The notes under the pieces: generated by a model
Told to the model about the DNA's origin: nothing
Seen by the model: only the letters and a program-made list of their open reading frames with translations
Database searches by the model: none
Made by a program: the position numbers and the translations under genes
Part shown: one piece after another, positions 7,837 to 16,495 of the stretch
Position numbering within the stretch: position 1 is the first letter of the stretch
How the letters are laid out: every line of letters begins with the position of its first letter
Assembly (NCBI GenBank): GCA_030146405.1
Contig: JASLBS010000152.1
Span: 1 to 27,853 of the forward strand
Source of the DNA: Arthrobacter sp.
Lineage (GTDB): Bacteria; Actinomycetota; Actinomycetes; Actinomycetales; Micrococcaceae
Reading direction: 5' to 3'
DNA: 27,853 nucleotides

Positions 7837-8883
7837 ATGGACACCTCAGGTACCTCCCGGAAGACCCGGGAACCACAGCTCCGTGCGTGGTTCCCGGGTC
7901 TTCTGGTTCTCGTGGCGGGCGTGTCCCTGGCACTGCTCCTCGCGCGATTGCAGACCGTGCTCGGCGCCCTGGTGATCGCCCTCGTCCTCGGCATGGTGCT
8001 CGGTAATTCGGGACTGTACGTCCGCGGGCTCCGGCCAGGGATCGGCGGCGGCACCAAGCGACTCCTTCGGGCGGGCGTCGTCCTGCTCGGCCTGCAGCTC
8101 GCCCTGCCGGACATCCTGGCCCTCGGGCCGCAGGTCATCCTCCTCATCGCGGCCTGCGTGCTGCTCAGCTTCTACGCCACGCTGTGGTTCGGCCGGCGGC
8201 TCGGCCTCAGCCGTCCGGGTGCCCTCCTGCTCGCCGCGGGATTCTCGATCTGCGGAGCGTCGGCGGTGGCCGGGATGCAGGGGATCGTCGATGCGGACGA
8301 CGACGAGGTGGCGTCCGCCGTGGCGATGGTCACCCTGTACGGCTCCCTGATGATCGTCGCCCTGCCCCTGCTGAACACGCTGGTGGGCCTCGACGAGACG
8401 AGGTTCGGCGTGTGGTCGGGCCTCGCCGTGCACGAGGTGGCGCAGGTGGTGGCCGTGGCCAGTACGGCCGGTGCCACCGCCCTCGCTGCGGCCACCGTGG
8501 TCAAACTGGGCCGGGTCCTGATGCTCGCGCCGGTCGCGGCCCTGGCGGGTCTCGCTCAGCGACGCACCCTGCGCTGGGAGAATCCTGCGCCCGGACCGGG
8601 AGCGGCGGAGGGGGAACGCCCGGCGCCACCCGTGGTGCCGTTGTTCGTGATGGGTTTCCTCGCCATGGTGGTGCTGCGGTCCCTCGGCGTCCTGCCGCCA
8701 CCGGTGCTCGATGCCGGCCGGACGATCACCACCGTCCTGCTGGCGGCGGGCATGTTCGGCTTGGGGGCAGGAATCGACCTGCGCCGCCTGCTGCGGACGG
8801 GCGGCCGGTTCGCCCTCGTGGGTGCGGCGTCGACGCTGTTCCTGGGCGGCATCTCACTCATCGGGGTCCTCGCACTCACCTGA
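7837..8883 (+). CDS. YeiH-family putative sulfate/small-molecule exporter
   Basis: A 348-residue integral membrane protein with roughly ten hydrophobic helices. The family signature runs through LGALVIALVLGMVLGNSG, GTKRLLRAGVVLLGLQL, GFSICGASAVAGMQG and VHEVAQVVAVAS, characteristic of the UPF0324/YeiH group, annotated as putative sulfate exporters; the transported solute is not firmly established. Length matches the family (about 340). The start is uncertain: GTG 7828 lies 3 nt and ATG 7837 lies 12 nt from the GGAAGGA at 7818-7824. Codons about 8-23 encode a perfect hairpin (separate entry). It follows putA by about 100 bp on the same strand and converges with ddl, 32 bp away, with no evident terminator between them. 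Confidence 0.85.
   Translation: MDTSGTSRKTREPQLRAWFPGLLVLVAGVSLALLLARLQTVLGALVIALVLGMVLGNSGLYVRGLRPGIGGGTKRLLRAGVVLLGLQLALPDILALGPQVILLIAACVLLSFYATLWFGRRLGLSRPGALLLAAGFSICGASAVAGMQGIVDADDDEVASAVAMVTLYGSLMIVALPLLNTLVGLDETRFGVWSGLAVHEVAQVVAVASTAGATALAAATVVKLGRVLMLAPVAALAGLAQRRTLRWENPAPGPGAAEGERPAPPVVPLFVMGFLAMVVLRSLGVLPPPVLDAGRTITTVLLAAGMFGLGAGIDLRRLLRTGGRFALVGAASTLFLGGISLIGVLALT
7857..7906 (+). terminator. Very strong hairpin inside the 5' end of yeiH
   Basis: GAAGACCCGGGAACCAC (7860-7876) and its exact complement (7887-7903) give a 17-bp stem with a 10-nt loop. One G-U and two C-G pairs extend it to 20 bp (7857-7906). It has the size and symmetry of an intrinsic terminator but lies within codons. 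It could end putA transcripts or attenuate yeiH. Confidence 0.5.
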
Positions 8884-8915
8884 CCCGCTTCTGCGGCGCA
8901 TCGCGGAGCAGGCCC

Positions 8916-10054
<1,139 letters not shown>

Positions 10055-10058
<4 letters not shown>

Positions 10059-11104
10059 GCGGCGGGTCCGCCTTCCGGCTTGAGGTTGCGGGCGAGCAGG
10101 CGTGGCCCGAGGTCGTTGACGGAGAGTCGGCCTTGGAGCACGGCGACCACACTGGCCGTGATGGGCATGTCCACACCGAGCTTGGTGGCGGAGGCGAGGA
10201 CGGCCTCCGCGGACTTGATCCCTTCGGCCGTCTGATTCATCCGCACGGTCACCTGCTCGAGGGTGAGCCCCTGACCCAGGAGGTTGCCTGCCGTGTGGTT
10301 GCGGGAGAGTGCGGAGGAACAGGTGGCGATCAGGTCACCCATGCCGGCGAGCCCCGCCATCGTCTCGGGCCTCCCACCGAGTGCGACGGCGAGGCGCGTC
10401 GTCTCGGCGAGTCCACGGGTGATCACCGACGCCTTCGTGTTGTCACCCATCCGGCGGCCCTCACAGATACCGACGGCGAGGGCGATCACGTTCTTCACGA
10501 TCCCGCCGATCTCCACCCCGATCACGTCCGTGGAGGTGTAGGGGCGGAAGTAGGACGCTGTGCAGGCGGCGGCGATCCACGCAGCGGTGCCGTGGTCGGG
10601 ACAGGCCACCACCGACGCCGTGGGTTCCTCGCGCGCGATCTCCATGGCCAGGTTGGGCCCGGAGACCACGGCGATCCGATGGGCCGGCACCGAGAGTTCC
10701 TCGGCGATGACCTCGCTCATGCGCGCGTCCGTACCGACCTCCAGTCCCTTCATCAGCGAGACGATCACGGCACCGGCCGGGATCAGGGACCGCCAGGCCG
10801 GTAGTTGCGCGCGGAGGGTCTGGGCGGGCACGGCGAGCACCACCAGGTCCGCTCCGGCGAGGACCTCGCCCACGTCCGACGACGCCGTGAGGTTGGCCGG
10901 GAGCCGGGTGTCACCGAGGTACCGGGAGTTACGGTGTTCCGCGGTGATCTCCTCCGCCAGCTCCGGGCGCCGCGACCAGAGGACGACGGCGGTGACCTCC
11001 GAGGAATCGGCGAGCACCTTGCCGAACGTGGTGCCCCAACTGCCGGAGCCGAGGACAGCGATCTTGGCGGGCGGCACGGAGCGCAGCTCCTCCTGCAACG
11101 TCAC
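10055..11104 (-). CDS. gpsA: NAD(P)H-dependent glycerol-3-phosphate dehydrogenase
   Basis: A 349-residue enzyme that reduces dihydroxyacetone phosphate to sn-glycerol-3-phosphate for phospholipid synthesis. The dinucleotide-binding motif is at residues 18-24 (LGSGSWG). Substrate-domain motifs VVSGPNLAMEIA, the active-site Lys in GIVKNVIALAVGI, and GLAGMGDLIATC followed by RNHTAG are intact. Two starts compete. GTG 11104 overlaps the plsC stop as GTGA. GTG 11077 has a strong Shine-Dalgarno AGGAGGAG at 9 nt, giving 340 residues. I list the longer form. The gene feeds plsC upstream with its substrate backbone. An open frame extends further upstream but only through plsC sequence. Confidence 0.93.
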
Positions 11105-11886
11105 AGTTGGTTCCCCGGTTGCATTGCGTCGGGATCCTGGCCGTCCTCCGCGTCGACGTTCCGCCCGATCCGTCCCTGGTGCTTCGCCGCAGGATCCCAC
11201 CGCTCCGCCGGGGCCTCCTGTCCGCGGAGTTCGGACAGCAACTCGGTGATGGCATCGAGGATGCGCTCGGTCGCCGCGTCGAGCGTGGAGCGCGTCAGGG
11301 GCGCACCCCGGAACTCGCTCAGATCCACCGGCTCGCCGACGAGCACTCGGGAGCGCTTGCGCGGGATCAGGTGGAACCGCTTGGCGTAGCGCGGAAAGAC
11401 CTCATGAGCGCCCCAGTGTGCCACCGGTACCACCGGGGCTCCGGTCTGGAGGGCGAGCCGGGCGGCTCCCGTGCGTCCTTTCATGGGCCACATGTCCGGA
11501 TCACGGGTCAGGGTGCCCTCGGGGTAGATGATGATGCCGCCGCCGTCCGCGAGGGCCGCGCGCGCCGCCTCGAGGGACCGGTTGGCCCCTGCCGAGCTGC
11601 GTTCCACGGGTATCTGCTGGATGGTCCGGAGCATCGAGCCGATCACCGGGATCCCGAAGAGGGAGGCCTTCGCGAGGAAGTGCGGCATGATGCCCTGGTT
11701 GAACAGGAAATGGCCGATCACGATCGGGTCGATCTCGGTGACGTGGTTGGGGCACACGATCATCCCCGTGTCCCTCGGCAGTTTCTCCTGCCCCGAGTAC
11801 TCCTTGGCCATGAGCAGGTTCATCACCGGCCTCACCCAGCAGCCGAGGAAGAAGAACATCGCGCGTGATCCCCGTGACTCTGCCAC
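11101..11886 (-). CDS. plsC: 1-acyl-sn-glycerol-3-phosphate acyltransferase (PlsC family)
   Basis: A 261-residue membrane-associated acyltransferase for phosphatidic acid synthesis. The catalytic HX4D is NHVTEID (His48 to Asp53) and the phosphate-binding motif is YPEGT (Glu123-Gly124-Thr125). The FLAKASLFGIPVIG and IPVERS motifs are also present. An N-terminal hydrophobic segment (residues 10-26) suits membrane contact. The last 40 residues form a charged tail beyond the family core. GTG 11886 starts 12 nt after the murA stop with a weak Shine-Dalgarno; ATG 11859 (MFFFLGCW) is an alternative. The stop overlaps the gpsA start. The pairing with gpsA places two successive phospholipid steps in one operon. 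Specificity for 1-acyl-G3P is inferred from the family. Confidence 0.9.
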   Translation of the reverse strand: MAESRGSRAMFFFLGCWVRPVMNLLMAKEYSGQEKLPRDTGMIVCPNHVTEIDPIVIGHFLFNQGIMPHFLAKASLFGIPVIGSMLRTIQQIPVERSSAGANRSLEAARAALADGGGIIIYPEGTLTRDPDMWPMKGRTGAARLALQTGAPVVPVAHWGAHEVFPRYAKRFHLIPRKRSRVLVGEPVDLSEFRGAPLTRSTLDAATERILDAITELLSELRGQEAPAERWDPAAKHQGRIGRNVDAEDGQDPDAMQPGNQL

Positions 11887-11898
11887 AGCCCGAACCGC

Positions 11899-13248
11899 CT
11901 AGGAGATGGCCACGGCGACAGCCGGGGCGTCCTCCGTGATGTCGAAGTCCGCGCCCAGTCCCTCGAGCTTGTCCTGGAAGCGCTCGTACCCCCGGTTGAT
12001 GAGCTCGATCCCGGTCACCCGGGACACGCCGTCAGCTGCGAGGGCCGCGATCAGGTGGCTGAAGCCGCCCCGGAGATCGGGGATGTCGATGTCTGCGCCG
12101 GTGAGCTTCGTGGGGCCCGAGATGACGGCGGAGTGCAGGAAGTTCCGCTGTCCGAAACGGCACGGCACACTGCCGAGGCATTCACGGTGGACCTGGATGT
12201 TCGCGCCCATCCGGATCAGGGCCTCGGTGAAACCGAACCGGTTCTCGTACACGGTCTCGTGGACGATCGACACGCCGGAGGCCTGGGTGAGGGCCACGAC
12301 GAGCGGCTGCTGCCAGTCGGTCATGAAGCCGGGGTGGACGTCGGTCTCCAGGACCAGGGGCTTCAGGGGCTTACCGGGGTGGTAGAAGCGGATCCCGTCG
12401 TCGTCGACGTCGAAGGCGCCCCCGATCTTCCGGTAGGTGTTGAGGAAGGCGGTGAGATCGAGCTGGCGAGCGCCCTCGACGTAGATGTCCCCACCGGTGA
12501 CGAGCGCCGCGGAGGCCCACGAGGCGGTCTCGTTGCGGTCGGAGATCGCCTTGTGGTTGTACCCGGTGAGCTCCCCGACTCCCTCGATCCGGATCACGCG
12601 GTCCGTCTGGACCGTGATGATGGCGCCCATCTTCTGCAGGACGGCGATGAGGTCCATGATCTCGGGCTCCACGGCCGCTCCCGAGAGCTCGGTGATGCCC
12701 TCGGCGCGGATGGCCGTGAGCAGTACCTGCTCGGTGGCTCCGACGCTCGGGTACGGCAGGGTCAGCTTGGCCCCGTGCAGTCCCTTGGGTGCCGAGATGG
12801 AGATACCACCCGGGCGCTTGTCCACGACCGCACCGAAGTTCCGGAGGACCTCGAGGTGGTAGTCGATCGGGCGGTCACCGATCTTGCAGCCGCCGAGATC
12901 GGGGATGAAGGCCTCGCCGATGCTGTGCATCAGGGGTCCGCAGAAGAGGATGGGGATGCGGGAATCGCCCGCGTGCGCATCGATGTCCTTGGAGCGGGCC
13001 ATCTTCGCGTCGCTGGGATCCATGGTGAGATCACCGGTGACGGCGTCCTTGGTCACTCTCACGCCGTGCAGCTGCAGCAGGCTCGTGACGACGTCGACGT
13101 CCTTGATCTCCGGGACGTTGCGCAGGACGGACGGAGTGTTGCCCAGCAGTGAGGCCACCATGGCCTTGGGAACCAGGTTCTTGGCACCGCGGACGGACAC
13201 TTTGCCCTCCAACGGAATGCCGCCGCGAATGGTCAGAACGCTACCCAT
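11899..13248 (-). CDS. murA: UDP-N-acetylglucosamine 1-carboxyvinyltransferase
   Basis: A 449-residue EPT-fold enzyme that transfers enolpyruvyl from PEP to UDP-GlcNAc, the first committed step of peptidoglycan synthesis. The substrate-binding GAKN is at 21-24. The active-site loop LGGCKIGDRP carries Cys121, the residue alkylated by fosfomycin, so the target cysteine is retained. Other motifs: PSVGATEQVLLTAI, TDWQQPLVVALTQASG and DIDIPDLRGGFSHLIAAL. ATG 13248 gives the family N-terminus (MGSVLTIRGG); the open frame continues upstream without homology. A promoter candidate precedes it, so it is probably transcribed separately from leuCD. Confidence 0.95.
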   Translation of the reverse strand: MGSVLTIRGGIPLEGKVSVRGAKNLVPKAMVASLLGNTPSVLRNVPEIKDVDVVTSLLQLHGVRVTKDAVTGDLTMDPSDAKMARSKDIDAHAGDSRIPILFCGPLMHSIGEAFIPDLGGCKIGDRPIDYHLEVLRNFGAVVDKRPGGISISAPKGLHGAKLTLPYPSVGATEQVLLTAIRAEGITELSGAAVEPEIMDLIAVLQKMGAIITVQTDRVIRIEGVGELTGYNHKAISDRNETASWASAALVTGGDIYVEGARQLDLTAFLNTYRKIGGAFDVDDDGIRFYHPGKPLKPLVLETDVHPGFMTDWQQPLVVALTQASGVSIVHETVYENRFGFTEALIRMGANIQVHRECLGSVPCRFGQRNFLHSAVISGPTKLTGADIDIPDLRGGFSHLIAALAADGVSRVTGIELINRGYERFQDKLEGLGADFDITEDAPAVAVAIS

Positions 13249-13299
13249 GAATACCTGTTTCCCTTGTGTAGAACAATCGGGGCCAAAATGCCCGTTACA

Positions 13300-13328
13300 A
13301 GCATAGGAGCACCACGGACCAGACAGAA
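13300..13328 (-). promoter_or_regulatory. Candidate murA promoter
   Basis: On the minus strand TATGCT (13305-13300) is a reasonable -10 and TTCTGT (13328-13323) a weak -35 with 17 bp between. It lies about 50 bp before murA in the 221-bp gap 13249-13469, which otherwise holds the leuD terminator and no gene. Confidence 0.3.
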
Positions 13329-13425
13329 ATGAAGGGTACGTGGCACGACTGCTGCTCCCTGAGGAACCGCGGGGGCCGTGTGGACATTCCCTGGGCCTCA
13401 TGTCTCAGCCCAGCATAGTGATCCG

Positions 13426-13461
13426 GCTCCTGCTGTGCTGGCGGGCTCACCCAGCAGGAGC
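13426..13461 (-). terminator. Terminator after leuCD
   Basis: GCTCCTGCTG (13426-13435) and its complement (13452-13461) form a 10-bp perfect stem with a 16-nt loop, 9 nt beyond the leuD stop. It separates the leucine genes from murA. Confidence 0.6.
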
Positions 13462-13469
13462 GATGATGC

Positions 13470-14069
13470 TCAGGTGCGGGCGGGAAGTGTCAGGGGCTTG
13501 TGTGCAGGGCGGGTGCCCTCGAAGGCCGTGATGTGCTTCTCCTGGCGGAGGGTCAATCCGATGTCGTCCAGGCCCTCCAGGAGGCGCCAGCGGGTGTAGT
13601 CGTCGATCTGGAAGGGGGCAGTGACCGATCCGCACTGCACGGAACGGGATTCGAGGTCCACGGTCACCGTGGCGCCCGGCTCGTTCTCGAGGACCTTCCA
13701 GACGAGTTCGATGTCGTCCTGCGCCAGCTGCGCCGCGACGAGTCCCTGCTTCCCGGAGTTACCGCGGAAGATGTCGGCGAACCGCGAGGACAGCACGGCC
13801 CTGAAGCCGTAGTCCTTCAGCGCCCAGACCGCGTGCTCACGTGAGGAACCGGTGCCGAAGTCGGGTCCCGCGACCAGGACCGAGCCCCGGGAGTAGGGCT
13901 CCCGGTTGAGGATGAAGTCCGGCTCCTTGCGCCACGCGGAGAACAGGGCGTCCTCGAAACCCGTGCGCGTGATCCGCTTCAGGTAGACGGCAGGGATGAT
14001 CTGGTCGGTGTCGATGTTGCTCTGGCGTATCGGGACGCCGATACCGGTATGGGTGGTGATCTTCTCCAC
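13470..14069 (-). CDS. leuD: 3-isopropylmalate dehydratase small subunit
   Basis: A 199-residue swivel-domain subunit that works with LeuC to isomerise 2- to 3-isopropylmalate in leucine synthesis. Motifs: SNIDTDQIIPA (17-27), GPDFGTGSSREHAVWAL with the substrate-binding loop, and RFADIFRGNSGKQGL. It starts at GTG 14069, 10 nt after the leuC stop, with the Shine-Dalgarno GAGGAGG partly overlapping that stop. Close coupling to leuC fits the fixed stoichiometry of the complex. Confidence 0.96.
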   Translation of the reverse strand: MEKITTHTGIGVPIRQSNIDTDQIIPAVYLKRITRTGFEDALFSAWRKEPDFILNREPYSRGSVLVAGPDFGTGSSREHAVWALKDYGFRAVLSSRFADIFRGNSGKQGLVAAQLAQDDIELVWKVLENEPGATVTVDLESRSVQCGSVTAPFQIDDYTRWRLLEGLDDIGLTLRQEKHITAFEGTRPAHKPLTLPART

Positions 14070-14079
14070 GGGAGCCTCC

Positions 14080-15543
14080 TCAGGCTGCTGGAACGGCGGG
14101 TTCGACGGCGGGGGAACCGCCGGGCAGTGGCGCGAGGTCCGACGGTGAGCTCAGGGTCCCGCGGACGGCAGTGGCCGCCGCGACCACCGGCGAGACGAGG
14201 TGGGTGCGCCCGCCCTTGCCCTGGCGTCCCTCGAAGTTGCGGTTGGACGTCGAGGCGCAGCGCTCCCCCGGCGCCAGCTGGTCGGGGTTCATGCCGAGGC
14301 ACATGGAGCACCCCGCGAAGCGCCATTCCGCTCCGAAGTCCTTGAACACCCGGTCCAGTCCCTCGGCCTCGGCCTCGAGCCGGACACGGGCGGACCCGGG
14401 CACCACCATCATCCGGATGTCCGGATCCTTCTCCCGCCCGCGGATGATGTCCGCGGCGATGCGGAGGTCCTCGATCCGGCTGTTGGTGCAGGATCCCAGG
14501 AAGACGGTGTCCACGCGGATGTCCTTCAAGGGCGTTCCGGGCTCCAGCGCCATGTAGTCCAGGGCCCGGCTGCAGGCCGCCTTGTCGTTCTCATCGGCGA
14601 AGTCGTCGGGGAAGGGCACGGAGTCCGAAAGGGAAACGCCCTGTCCCGGGTTGGTCCCCCACGTGACGAACGGCTCCAGCTCGTTCGCGTCGAGGAACAC
14701 CTCGGCATCGAAGACAGCATCGTCGTCGGTGCGCAGTTCCCGCCACTCGGCGACGGCGTCGTCCCAGTCCGCCCCCTGCGGAGCGTGGGGACGCCCGTCG
14801 AGGTACTCGAACGTGGTCTCGTCGGGCGCGACCATGCCGGCGCGCGCTCCCGCCTCGATGGACATGTTGCAGATGGTCATCCGTGCTTCCATCGAGAGCG
14901 CGCGGATGGCAGAACCGCGGTACTCCAGGACGTACCCCTGCCCTCCCCCGGTCCCGATCTTCGCGATGACGGCCAGGATGATGTCCTTCGACGTGACGCC
15001 GGGCTTCAGTGTCCCCTCCACCGTGATGCCCATGGTCCTGAAGGGTTTCAGGGAGAGCGTCTGTGTGGCCATCACGTGCTCGACCTCCGACGTCCCGATG
15101 CCCATGGCCAGAGCACCGAAGGCGCCGTGCGTCGAGGTGTGGGAGTCCCCGCACACCACCGTCAGTCCCGGCTGTGTCAGCCCGAGCTGCGGCCCCATCA
15201 CGTGGACGATGCCCTGCTCGGCGTCACCGAGTGAGTGCAGGCGGACCCCGAACTCACGGCAGTTGGCCCGCAGGGTCTCGATCTGGGTGCGGGAAGTGAG
15301 ATCGGCGATCGGCTTGTCGATGTCGAGGGTGGGCGTGTTGTGGTCCTCCGTGGCGATCGTGAGGTCGGGCCGGCGCAGCGGCCGGCCCGCCAGCCGGAGT
15401 CCTTCGAATGCCTGGGGCGAGGTGACCTCGTGGATCAGGTGCAGGTCGATGTAGAGGAGGTCGGGCTGCGCCTCGGCGCCCACGACGTCACCCTTGCGCA
15501 CCACGTGCGCGTCCCAGACCTTCTCTGCCAGTGTCTTGCCCAT
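14080..15543 (-). CDS. leuC: 3-isopropylmalate dehydratase large subunit
   Basis: A 487-residue aconitase-family subunit with a 4Fe-4S cluster. The three cluster cysteines are visible in GSCTNSRIEDLR and in CSMCLGMNPD. The signatures VVCGDSHTSTHGAFGALAMGIGTSEVEHV and TSNRNFEGRQGKGGRTHLVSP are present (quoted in parts). I chose ATG 15543 (MGKTLAEKVWDAH) because AAAAGGA lies 7 nt upstream; an in-frame GTG at 15579 has no Shine-Dalgarno. A C-terminal extension of about 25 residues rich in Ala/Pro/Ser exceeds the usual length. It is divergent from an IclR-type regulator across a palindromic operator. Confidence 0.96.
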   Translation of the reverse strand: MGKTLAEKVWDAHVVRKGDVVGAEAQPDLLYIDLHLIHEVTSPQAFEGLRLAGRPLRRPDLTIATEDHNTPTLDIDKPIADLTSRTQIETLRANCREFGVRLHSLGDAEQGIVHVMGPQLGLTQPGLTVVCGDSHTSTHGAFGALAMGIGTSEVEHVMATQTLSLKPFRTMGITVEGTLKPGVTSKDIILAVIAKIGTGGGQGYVLEYRGSAIRALSMEARMTICNMSIEAGARAGMVAPDETTFEYLDGRPHAPQGADWDDAVAEWRELRTDDDAVFDAEVFLDANELEPFVTWGTNPGQGVSLSDSVPFPDDFADENDKAACSRALDYMALEPGTPLKDIRVDTVFLGSCTNSRIEDLRIAADIIRGREKDPDIRMMVVPGSARVRLEAEAEGLDRVFKDFGAEWRFAGCSMCLGMNPDQLAPGERCASTSNRNFEGRQGKGGRTHLVSPVVAAATAVRGTLSSPSDLAPLPGGSPAVEPAVPAA

Positions 15544-15658
15544 GACGATCGTCCTTTTCCGTTCCGACGGGGTCGGCACCCGGTAGGGGCCGCCGCGGAG
15601 ACTGATGGTTCGAACAACTCAACCAGCGCCTGCCGACGAGTGCCAGCCGCACGGCTTG

Positions 15659-15677
15659 CGTCTCAGATAATGAGACG
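15659..15677. promoter_or_regulatory. Palindromic operator for the IclR-type leuCD regulator
   Basis: CGTCTCAGATAATGAGACG is a perfect 7-5-7 dyad at 15659-15677. It overlaps a -10-like GATAAT (15666-15671) for the regulator and a minus-strand TTGACG (15681-15676) directed at leuC. It is well placed for autoregulation and control of leuC. IclR homologues LtbR and NdgR act at this locus in other actinobacteria; the exact site is my reading. Confidence 0.6.
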
Positions 15678-15690
15678 TCAATATCATCCT

Positions 15691-16410
15691 ATGGACAATT
15701 CTAGCGGCGTCGGAGTGATCGACAAGGCCGCCCTGGTACTGGACGCCCTGGAGGCCGGGCCCACCACTCTCGCGCAGCTGGTCTCCTCCACGGGACTTGC
15801 GCGGCCCACCGTGCACCGGCTCGCCCTCGCGCTCGCACACCACCGCCTGGTCGGACGTGACATCCAGGGGCGCTTCGTCCTCGGGGGGCGCCTCGTGGAA
15901 CTGGCCTCGGCCGCCGGGGAGGACCGCCTCATCGCCGCCGCGGGTCCGGTGCTGCTCACCCTGCGCGATGCGACCGGCGAGAGCGCACAGCTGTTCCGGC
16001 GTCAGGGGGACTGGCGCGTCTGCGTCGCCTCGGCGGAGCGGCCCGTCGGACTCCGCGACACCATCCCGGTCGGGACGCAGCTGTCCATGAAGGCGGGGTC
16101 GGCGGCACAGTGCCTCCTCGCCTGGGAGGACCACGACCGCCTCCTGAAGGGGCTGCAGGAGGCCCGGTTCACACCGACGGTCCTTGCGGGGGTGCGGCGT
16201 CGCGGCTGGGCCCAGAGCCTCGGTGAGCGGGAGGCCGGCGTCGCCTCCGTCTCCGCGCCGGTGCGTGGTCCGTCCGGACGCGTGATCGCCGCCGTCTCGA
16301 TCTCCGGGCCGATGGAACGCCTCACGCGCCAACCCGGACGCATCCACGCCGAGGTGGTGTCCGACGCCGCACGGCAGCTGACCCTCGCCGTCGCGAAGGC
16401 CACCGACTGA
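15691..16410 (+). CDS. IclR-family regulator of leuCD (LtbR/NdgR type)
   Basis: A 239-residue IclR-type protein. The N-terminal winged HTH (about 8-65) includes LAQLVSSTGLARPTVHRLAL and a wing ending in GRFVLGGRLVEL. The C-terminal effector domain (about 75-235) contains GDWRVCVASAER, IPVGTQLSMKAGSAAQCLLA and GVASVSAPVRGPSGRVIAAV. Its position divergent to leuC is that of LtbR (Corynebacterium) and NdgR (Streptomyces), which control leucine, tryptophan and other amino acid genes. No Shine-Dalgarno precedes ATG 15691; the start of transcription probably lies within a dozen bases, so it is leaderless or nearly so. The assignment as LtbR/NdgR rests on family and context. Confidence 0.87.
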   Translation: MDNSSGVGVIDKAALVLDALEAGPTTLAQLVSSTGLARPTVHRLALALAHHRLVGRDIQGRFVLGGRLVELASAAGEDRLIAAAGPVLLTLRDATGESAQLFRRQGDWRVCVASAERPVGLRDTIPVGTQLSMKAGSAAQCLLAWEDHDRLLKGLQEARFTPTVLAGVRRRGWAQSLGEREAGVASVSAPVRGPSGRVIAAVSISGPMERLTRQPGRIHAEVVSDAARQLTLAVAKATD

Positions 16411-16460
16411 CTCCTCGGTGCTCTCGACCACGCGCTGGTCACCGCTTCGGGTCGATGGGT

Positions 16461-16490
16461 CCCGTTCCGTTCCGCTCCACCCGGAACGGG
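16461..16490. terminator. Terminator between convergent iclR and GTPase genes
   Basis: CCCGTTCCG (16461-16469) pairs perfectly with CGGAACGGG (16482-16490) across a 12-nt loop, in the 85-bp gap between the IclR gene (+) and the GTPase gene (-). Confidence 0.65.
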
Positions 16491-16495
16491 CAGAT

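Noticed and set aside
12055..13152. 365-codon frame antisense to murA
   Set aside because: It is opposite an intact MurA; composition is that of an antisense shadow.
15544..15690. Leucine attenuator or T-box in the leuC leader
   Set aside because: I found no leader peptide with a run of Leu codons and no T-box sequence or terminator/antiterminator pair. The operator palindrome explains control better.
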